Assembly: GCF_000718555.1 (NCBI RefSeq)
Contig: NZ_JOAN01000017.1
Location: 107,230-171,229, forward strand
Direction of reading: 5' to 3'
Source: Micromonospora chokoriensis
GTDB lineage: Bacteria > Actinomycetota > Actinomycetes > Mycobacteriales > Micromonosporaceae
Length of the DNA stretch: 64,000 nucleotides
Position numbers and translations under genes: made by a program. Shown here piece after piece: positions 58,358-64,000 of this stretch. Position 1 is the first letter of the stretch; every line of letters begins with the position of its first letter. The notes below the pieces were generated by a model. It was not told the origin of the DNA. It ran no database searches and saw only the letters and a program-made list of their open reading frames with translations.

Positions 58358-59760
58358 GTGGGCAGACGGAGTCGGAGCTGGCGGGGCAGGTTGTGGAGCT
58401 GGTTCGCCGTCTCGGCGGGCCGGCCGCGCAGGCCGAGACGGTGGTAACACGGGCGGACCTGGCGCTGACCCGGTTCGCCAACTCGGCCATCCACCAGAAC
58501 GTCTCCGAGTCGACCGTCGGGGTCCGGCTGCGGGTGCACGTCGACGGTCGGACGGCCGCCGGCAGCGGCAGCGTGGTCACCGCCGACGGGCTGAGCGCCC
58601 TGGTGGAGCGCACCCTGGCCGCGGCACGACTCTGCCCACCCGACCCGGGCTGGCCGGGGCTGGCCCCGCCCGCGTCCACGCCGGACGCGCCACCCGTCGA
58701 CGAGGCCACCGCACACGCCGAGCCGGATCAGCGGGCCGACCGGGTGGGGGCGTTCGTGGCCGCCGCCGGGAACCTAAGCACCGCCGGTTACTGCCGCACT
58801 GCGCACCGCTCGTCGGCGTTCGCCAACTCGGCCGGGCAGTCGGCGTACGGCCGCTCGGTAGAGGCCGCGATGGACGGCATCGCCCGCCGCGATGGGGCCG
58901 ACGGGGTGGCCCGGCGCTGCGCCGACCGGCTGTCCGACCTCGACGGCGCCGAGTTGGGCGCGCAGGCGGCCGCGAAGGCGCAGGCGGCGGCCGACCCGGT
59001 CGAGCTGCCGCCGGGGCACTACGAGGTGGTGTTCGAGCCGGCCGCCGTGGCGGACCTCCTGCAGAACCTGTCCTGGTACGGCTTCAACGGCAAGCGGTAC
59101 GCCGAGCGGCAGTCGTTCGCCGAGCCGGGCACGGCCCAGTTCGACCGGGCAGTGACACTGGTGGACGACCCGCTGAGCGCATCCGGGCTGCCGTTCGACG
59201 CGGAGGGCACGCCTCGACGGGCGCTGACGCTTGTCGAGGCGGGCACCACCCTGGCGGTGGCGCACGACCGGCGGACCGCCGCCGAGGCGGGTGCGGAGTC
59301 CACCGGGCACGCGGTCGCCGGGGGCACCACCTGGGGCCCGATGGCCCGCAACCTGCGGCTGACCGGCGCAGCGGTAGGCCCGGCCAGTGCGACGGGCCGG
59401 AGCACGACCGGCGCGGCGGCCGGAGCGGTCGTCGACACGGACACTGCCGCGTTGGTCGCCGGCGTACGCCGAGGGCTGCTGGTCACCGACCTCTGGTACA
59501 CCCGGGTGCTGGACCCGAAGAGCCTCGTCGTCACCGGGCTGACCCGCAACGGCGTCTGGCTGATCGAGGACGGCGTGGTCGTCCGGGCCGTCCGTGACCT
59601 GCGGTTCACTGAGTCGTACCCGCGGGCGCTCGGGCCGGGGGCCGTGCTCGGGCTGGGCGCTCGGGCGGTGCGCCAACCGGATCGGGTGGACGGCGTTTGG
59701 TGGGCGGCACCTTCGCTGCGGCTGGCGTCCTGGCACTTCACCGGAGGTGCCTCCGGCTGA
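58354..59760 (+). CDS. tldE: TldE/PmbA family protein
   Basis: A 468-aa partner of TldD lacking the HExxxH motif, as is normal for TldE/PmbA. The N-terminus has LTRFANSAIHQNVSESTVGVRLRVHVDGR and the C-terminus GLLVTDLWYTRVLDPKSLVVTGLTRNGVWLIEDG, the most conserved family block. Only the TldD chain holds the metal, and TldE closes the peptide chamber. Translationally coupled to tldD. The next gene starts 243 bp downstream in the sdh cluster. Confidence 0.9.
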   Translation: MSGQTESELAGQVVELVRRLGGPAAQAETVVTRADLALTRFANSAIHQNVSESTVGVRLRVHVDGRTAAGSGSVVTADGLSALVERTLAAARLCPPDPGWPGLAPPASTPDAPPVDEATAHAEPDQRADRVGAFVAAAGNLSTAGYCRTAHRSSAFANSAGQSAYGRSVEAAMDGIARRDGADGVARRCADRLSDLDGAELGAQAAAKAQAAADPVELPPGHYEVVFEPAAVADLLQNLSWYGFNGKRYAERQSFAEPGTAQFDRAVTLVDDPLSASGLPFDAEGTPRRALTLVEAGTTLAVAHDRRTAAEAGAESTGHAVAGGTTWGPMARNLRLTGAAVGPASATGRSTTGAAAGAVVDTDTAALVAGVRRGLLVTDLWYTRVLDPKSLVVTGLTRNGVWLIEDGVVVRAVRDLRFTESYPRALGPGAVLGLGARAVRQPDRVDGVWWAAPSLRLASWHFTGGASG

Positions 59761-60003
59761 CCGCAGTGACGTTCCTCGACGACGCGCATCGACCGTCTTT
59801 TTCGCAGGCCAGACACACGGGACACTCCCTTGCGCGGACGGCTCGCAGAGATCGGCGTAACGTGTGTCACTTAGCTGCGTCGGTCGATCCGGCGTGGTCG
59901 TTGGTGTGCGCATGACGTGGCAGCGGGTGCGGGTTCGCCGGTCCGCGTGCCGACCGGAGAGAGACCAGCCCGCCCGTACGGGCCCGTCGAGGAGACGACT
60001 CGA

Positions 60004-60810
60004 ATGACTTCAACGGCAACGAGGCCGCGGGGAGCGCGGGCGCGCGCCGCCATCGCGGCGAAGACGTTGCGTACCGACCGATGGTGGTTCGCCCCGCTGA
60101 TCACCGTGATCGGGCTCAGCGCCTGGGTCGCGTACGCGACGGTCCGGGTCTTCATGCACAAGTGGTACTGGGTGGACCAGTTCCACTACCTGACCCCGTT
60201 CTACTCCCCGTGTGTGACCGACCGGTGTGTCGAGCAAGCCTCGCACTTTGGCCGGTTCCTGCCCGGCTGGTGGATCATCCCGGACGCGGCGCTGACCCTG
60301 CCGTTCCTGCTGCTGTTCCGGCTCACCTGCTACTACTACCGCAAGGCGTACTACCGGTCGTTCTGGCTGTCGCCGCCGGCCTGCGCCGTCCCGGACGGGC
60401 ACAAGGAGTACGGCGGGGAGACCCGTTTCCCGCTGCTCGGTCAGAACCTGCACCGCTACTTCTTCTACGCCGCCGCGATCATCTCGTTGATCAACACCTG
60501 GGACGCGATCCTCGCCTTCCACTCGCCCAAGGGCTTCGGCTTCGGGCTGGGCAACATCATCCTGCTGCTCAACGTGGTGATGCTCTGGGCGTACACGATC
60601 TCCTGCCACTCCTGCCGGCACATCATCGGCGGTCGGCTCAAGCACTTCTCCAAGCACCCGGTGCGGTACAAGGCCTGGACGTTCGTCTCGGCGTTGAACG
60701 TCCGGCACATGCAGCTCGCCTGGATCACCCTCGGCACCCTGGCGCTGGCCGACTTCTACATCATGGCGCTCGCGGCCGGCTGGTTCTCCGACCTGCGGTT
60801 CATCAACTAA
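60004..60810 (+). CDS. sdhC: Succinate dehydrogenase membrane cytochrome subunit
   Basis: A 268-aa five-helix membrane anchor of succinate:menaquinone oxidoreductase. The first helix is FAPLITVIGLSAWVAYATVR, and YLTPFYSPC follows in the conserved extracytoplasmic loop, as in mycobacterial Sdh1. His residues in the helices (HRYFFYAAAIIS, SCHSCRHIIGG, NVRHMQLAW) are candidates for heme or quinone sites. ATG 60004 with GAGGAGACGACTCG upstream; the longer open frame is not used. First gene of sdhC-sdhA-sdhB, 12 bp before sdhA. Confidence 0.9.
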   Translation: MTSTATRPRGARARAAIAAKTLRTDRWWFAPLITVIGLSAWVAYATVRVFMHKWYWVDQFHYLTPFYSPCVTDRCVEQASHFGRFLPGWWIIPDAALTLPFLLLFRLTCYYYRKAYYRSFWLSPPACAVPDGHKEYGGETRFPLLGQNLHRYFFYAAAIISLINTWDAILAFHSPKGFGFGLGNIILLLNVVMLWAYTISCHSCRHIIGGRLKHFSKHPVRYKAWTFVSALNVRHMQLAWITLGTLALADFYIMALAAGWFSDLRFIN

Positions 60811-60822
60811 AGGGCCCCTGAC

Positions 60823-62751
60823 ATGACCACTACCACTCGCATCGAGCGACACCACTACGATGTCGTCGTCATCGGGGCCGGCGGCGCCGGTCTGCGCGCG
60901 GCGATCGAGGCCCGGCTGGCCGGCAAGAAGACCGCGATCATCTCCAAGTCGCTGTTCGGCAAGGCGCACACGGTGATGGCCGAGGGCGGCGCGGCCGCCG
61001 CAATGGGCAACGTGAACAGCCGGGACAACTGGCAGGTGCACTTCCGCGACACCATGCGCGGCGGCAAGTTCCTGAACAACTTCCGGATGGCCGAGCTGCA
61101 CGCGAAGGAGTCGCCGCAGCGGATCTGGGAGCTGGAGACGTACGGTGCGCTCTTCGACCGCACCAAGGACGGCAAGATCTCGCAGCGCAACTTCGGCGGT
61201 CACGAGTATCCGCGCCTGGCGCACGTGGGCGACCGGACCGGCCTGGAGCTGATCCGCACCCTCCAGCAGAAGATCGTCTCGCTCCAGCAGGAGGACCACC
61301 GGGAGTTCGGCTCGTACGACGCCCGGATCAAGGTCTTCTCCGAGACCACCATCACCGAGCTGCTGCTCGACGGTGACCGGGTGGCCGGCGCGTTCGGCTA
61401 CTACCGCGAGTCGGGCGAGTTCATCCTCTTCGAGGCGCCGGCGGTCGTGCTGGCCACCGGCGGTGTCGGGCGCTCCTACAAGGTCACCTCGAACTCCTGG
61501 GAGTACACCGGGGACGGGCACGCGCTGGCGCTGCGCGCCGGGGCGACGCTGATCAACATGGAGTTCCTCCAGTTCCACCCGACCGGCATGGTCTGGCCGC
61601 CCTCGGTGAAGGGCATCCTGGTCACCGAATCGGTGCGCGGCGACGGTGGCGTGCTGAAGAACTCCGACGGCAAGCGGTTCATGTTCGACTACGTCCCCGA
61701 CGTCTTCCGCAAGCAGTACGCGGAGACCGAGGAGGAGGCGGACCGCTGGTACACCGACCCGGACAACAACCGGCGTCCACCGGAGCTGCTGCCCCGCGAC
61801 GAGGTGGCCCGCGCGATCAACAGCGAGGTCAAGGCCGGCCGGGGCTCCCCCGCCGGCGGTGTCTTCCTGGACATCGCGAGCCGGCGTTCGGCCGACGAGA
61901 TCCGCCGCCGGCTGCCGTCGATGTACCACCAGTTCAAGGAGCTGGCCGACGTCGACATCACGGCCGAGCCGATGGAGGTCGGGCCGACCTGCCACTACGT
62001 GATGGGCGGCGTCGAGGTGGACCCGGATTCGGGCGCCGCCTTCGGCCACGTACGCGGGCTGTTCGCCGCCGGTGAGGTCTCCGGCGGTATGCACGGCTCC
62101 AACCGACTCGGCGGCAACTCCCTGTCCGACCTGCTGGTCTTCGGCAAGCGGGCGGGCGGGCACGCGGCCAGTTACGCCGACGGGCTCGCCGCCCGACCCA
62201 AGGTGGCCGTGGACGCGGTCGAGGCCGCCGTGGAGACCGCGCTCGCACCGCTACAGCGCGACACCGGCGAGAACCCGTACACCCTTCAGCAGGACCTCCA
62301 GGCGGTCATGGGGGACCTGGTGGGGATCATCCGCCGGGAAGGCGAACTGGCCGACGCGCTGGTCCGGCTCGCGGAGCTGCGCGAGCGGGTCGCCAAGGTG
62401 AGCGCGTTCGGCGGCCGGCGCTACAACCCGGGCTGGCACCTCGCCCTGGACCTGCGCAACATGCTGGTGGTCTCGGAGTGCACCGCGAAGGCGGCGCTGG
62501 AGCGGCAGGAGTCGCGCGGTGGGCACACCCGGGAGGACTTCCCGGCGATGGAGCCGAAGTGGCGGCAGGTCAACCTGGTCTGCGCGCTGGACGGCGACAC
62601 GGTGCAGCTGACCCGGAAGCCGCTGCCGAAGATGCGGCCGGAGCTGATCGGCCTCTTCGACCGGGCCGAGCTGGCCAAGTACCTCACCGACGAGGAGATC
62701 GCCGACTTCGACGCCCTCGTTGCCGACGCTGGAGAGGCGGACAACCGATGA
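60823..62751 (+). CDS. sdhA: Succinate dehydrogenase flavoprotein subunit
   Basis: A 642-aa FAD enzyme oxidising succinate to fumarate. The dinucleotide fold is VVVIGAGGAGLRAAIEARLAG. H49 in KAHTVMAEGGAAAA is the covalent FAD site. Active-site residues lie in QFHPTGMVWPP, in TESVRGDGGVLKN (Arg) and in MHGSNRLGGNSLSDLLVFGKRAG. The length fits the Sdh1-type flavoproteins. It overlaps sdhB by 4 nt. Cytoplasmic face of the respiratory chain and TCA cycle. Confidence 0.95.
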   Translation: MTTTTRIERHHYDVVVIGAGGAGLRAAIEARLAGKKTAIISKSLFGKAHTVMAEGGAAAAMGNVNSRDNWQVHFRDTMRGGKFLNNFRMAELHAKESPQRIWELETYGALFDRTKDGKISQRNFGGHEYPRLAHVGDRTGLELIRTLQQKIVSLQQEDHREFGSYDARIKVFSETTITELLLDGDRVAGAFGYYRESGEFILFEAPAVVLATGGVGRSYKVTSNSWEYTGDGHALALRAGATLINMEFLQFHPTGMVWPPSVKGILVTESVRGDGGVLKNSDGKRFMFDYVPDVFRKQYAETEEEADRWYTDPDNNRRPPELLPRDEVARAINSEVKAGRGSPAGGVFLDIASRRSADEIRRRLPSMYHQFKELADVDITAEPMEVGPTCHYVMGGVEVDPDSGAAFGHVRGLFAAGEVSGGMHGSNRLGGNSLSDLLVFGKRAGGHAASYADGLAARPKVAVDAVEAAVETALAPLQRDTGENPYTLQQDLQAVMGDLVGIIRREGELADALVRLAELRERVAKVSAFGGRRYNPGWHLALDLRNMLVVSECTAKAALERQESRGGHTREDFPAMEPKWRQVNLVCALDGDTVQLTRKPLPKMRPELIGLFDRAELAKYLTDEEIADFDALVADAGEADNR

Positions 62752-63812
62752 GCGCGAAGCGTCAGTTCCGGATCTGGCGGGGCGACGAGACCGGCGGCGA
62801 CCTCCAGGACTACATGGTGGAGGTGAACGAGGGCGAGGTCGTCCTCGACGTCATCCACCGTCTCCAGGCCACCGACGCGCCCGACCTGGCCTGCCGGTGG
62901 AACTGCAAGGCCGGCAAGTGCGGCTCCTGCTCGATGGAGATCAACGGCAAGCCGCGGTTGGGCTGCATGACCCGGATGTCGACCTTCGGCGACGACGAGA
63001 CCGTCACGGTCACCCCGCTGCGCACCTTCCCGATCATCCGGGACCTGGTCACCGACGTCTCGTTCAACTACGAGAAGGCTCGGGAGACCCCGGCGTTCGC
63101 CCCTCCGGCGGACGTGGCCCCGGGCGACTACCGGATGCAGCAGGTCGACGTCGAGCGCTCGCAGGAGTTCCGCAAGTGCATCGAGTGCTTCCTGTGCCAG
63201 ACGGTCTGCCACGTGATCCGTGATCACGACGAGAACAAGCAGGCGTTCTCCGGCCCCCGGTACTTCATCCGGGCGGCCGAGCTGGACATGCACCCGCTGG
63301 ACGCGCGGACCGACCGCAAGGAGTACGCACAGGCCGAACAGGGCCTCGGCTTCTGCAACATCACCAAGTGCTGCACCGAGGTCTGCCCCGAGCACATCAA
63401 GATTACCGACAACGGGATCATCCCCATGAAGGAACGGGTCGTCGACCGCAGGTACGATCCCCTTGTGTGGCTTGGTAGCAAGATCTTCCGTCGGGGCGAG
63501 ACTCCCCAGACCAGCGTGACCACCGCCCGTCAGGGCTCGGCGACGCCGGGCTCCGCCCGGGGTGGGGCACACTCGCACGCGGGTGGCTCCCACGACTCGC
63601 GGGCCGAGGCGCAGGCACAGAGCGGCGTCAACTGGGACCGGGAGGTGCCTCACCCGACCGCCCCGGCGGTCGACGAGCGGGGCAAGCTGCCGCTTACCGA
63701 ACTCACCTTCGACCGGGCCGCCGCGCCGTCGCCGTTCGGCGACGACGTGACCTTCCCGCTGCCTCCGGAGCACCTCAACTTCGCCCACCCGGAGCAAGAC
63801 AAGAAGCACTAA
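62748..63812 (+). CDS. sdhB: Succinate dehydrogenase iron-sulfur subunit, extended
   Basis: A 354-aa electron-transfer subunit. The [2Fe-2S] cysteines lie in CRWNCKAGKCGSCSME and NGKPRLGCM. The [4Fe-4S]/[3Fe-4S] ligands lie in CIECFLCQTVC and CNITKCCTEVCPEHI. Residues up to about 245 match ordinary SdhB. The final about 110 residues are an extension: a Ser/Gly/His/Ala-rich linker (ARGGAHSHAGGSHDS) followed by a better-ordered segment (KLPLTELTFDRA, PSPFGDDVTFPLPPEHL). The extension is unlike the common 240-250 aa protein, and its role is unknown. Ends the operon at a strong terminator. Confidence 0.93.
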   Translation: MSAKRQFRIWRGDETGGDLQDYMVEVNEGEVVLDVIHRLQATDAPDLACRWNCKAGKCGSCSMEINGKPRLGCMTRMSTFGDDETVTVTPLRTFPIIRDLVTDVSFNYEKARETPAFAPPADVAPGDYRMQQVDVERSQEFRKCIECFLCQTVCHVIRDHDENKQAFSGPRYFIRAAELDMHPLDARTDRKEYAQAEQGLGFCNITKCCTEVCPEHIKITDNGIIPMKERVVDRRYDPLVWLGSKIFRRGETPQTSVTTARQGSATPGSARGGAHSHAGGSHDSRAEAQAQSGVNWDREVPHPTAPAVDERGKLPLTELTFDRAAAPSPFGDDVTFPLPPEHLNFAHPEQDKKH

Positions 63813-63826
63813 TCACCCAAACAACA

Positions 63827-63858
63827 ACGGGGGCCGTGGCTATTGCCACGGCCCCCGT
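63827..63858 (+). terminator. Strong terminator after sdhB
   Basis: ACGGGGGCCGTGGC (63827-63840) pairs perfectly over 14 bp with 63845-63858 around a TATT loop, 14 bp past the sdhB stop. A C/T-rich stretch (CTCTCTCCCCC) follows. Confidence 0.92.
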
Positions 63859-63909
63859 CTCTCTCCCCCGGCTCCCGAACCCACCCCACCCCACCCCACC
63901 CCACGCCCG

Positions 63910-63971
63910 GGGTGATCAAGAGGTTTCGGTCATCAGAAGGCGTGATCCTGACCGAAACCTCTTGATCACCC
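63910..63971. terminator. Long TGATCA-type hairpin after sdhB
   Basis: GGGTGATCAAGAGGTTTCGG at the start of 63910-63932 is complementary to 63949-63971 over 23 bp, with a 16-base loop. It lies just past the canonical terminator and a run of CCCAC units (about 63885-63904), so it may serve a convergent gene beyond the window. Confidence 0.7.
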
Positions 63972-64000
63972 GGAGATGGGCGGGAGGGGCGGGCCGGGAG

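Noticed and set aside
59761..60003. Possible CRP/Rex-type site upstream of sdhC (ACGTGTGTCACTTAG near 59860)
   Set aside because: Only one half-site resembles a TGTGA-type motif and the second half does not match, so I do not call an operator.

Overview
The window reads as a chromosomal stretch of a high-GC actinobacterium, most likely a Micromonospora or close relative in the Micromonosporaceae. The evidence is very GC-rich third codon positions, the mycothiol enzyme MshB, an AdnA/AdnB recombination nuclease pair, a seven-iron ferredoxin, a menaquinone-type succinate dehydrogenase, and many GTG starts and 4-bp stop/start overlaps. The genus is inferred from gene content and order. I saw no tRNA, rRNA, CRISPR array, insertion sequence or replication origin. 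No gene-free stretch exceeds about 300 bp; the longest is 45599-45887 (289 bp), where I see nothing convincing.

Layout. 1-4.2 kb: a small unknown protein, a NudC-like Nudix hydrolase and an M16 peptidase pair. 4.2-8.7 kb: a divergent sulfonate-sulfur cluster, with ssuD facing ssuA-ssuB-ssuC-rrf2 across a region that carries two copies of one operator-like motif. 8.7-11.1 kb: a small membrane protein, a DEAD-box RNA helicase and a cold-shock protein, with a heavily structured leader between the last two. 11.1-18.2 kb: adnA-adnB for double-strand break repair, separated only by a tandem 59-bp repeat. 18.3-35.6 kb is mostly housekeeping: two overlapping LOG-family genes, dapE and dapD, a large secreted subtilase, an acetyltransferase, a P-loop kinase, a SIMPL protein, tyrA, dapC and fdxA, a GNAT enzyme, two membrane proteins, mshB and an S9 prolyl oligopeptidase. 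DapD, DapC and DapE are three consecutive steps of the succinylated lysine/diaminopimelate route.

35.7-49.9 kb looks accessory. It is a patchwork of SDR, GIY-YIG, DUF805, two XRE regulators (one coupled to a tiny upstream gene), a cREC-like receiver protein, MerR, VOC, PadR plus a membrane protein, and a LysR/aldo-keto reductase/SRPBCC cassette. It ends in a three-gene unit encoding a membrane-anchored NACHT NTPase, a SAM methyltransferase and a cis-prenyltransferase. That unit is the best candidate for an undescribed system, and its co-function is inferred only from spacing and order. 49.9-64 kb returns to core functions: a five-gene peptide ABC importer, a Uma2 protein, TldD/TldE peptidases and sdhC-sdhA-sdhB.

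Regulatory DNA is unusually legible. Perfect or near-perfect inverted repeats lie upstream of the sulfonate, subtilase, MerR, PadR, LysR and dpp genes. Several starts can be corrected from promoter or ribosome-binding-site position (MerR, the subtilase, dapC, XRE). A family of long hairpins built on TGATCA ends several transcription units.
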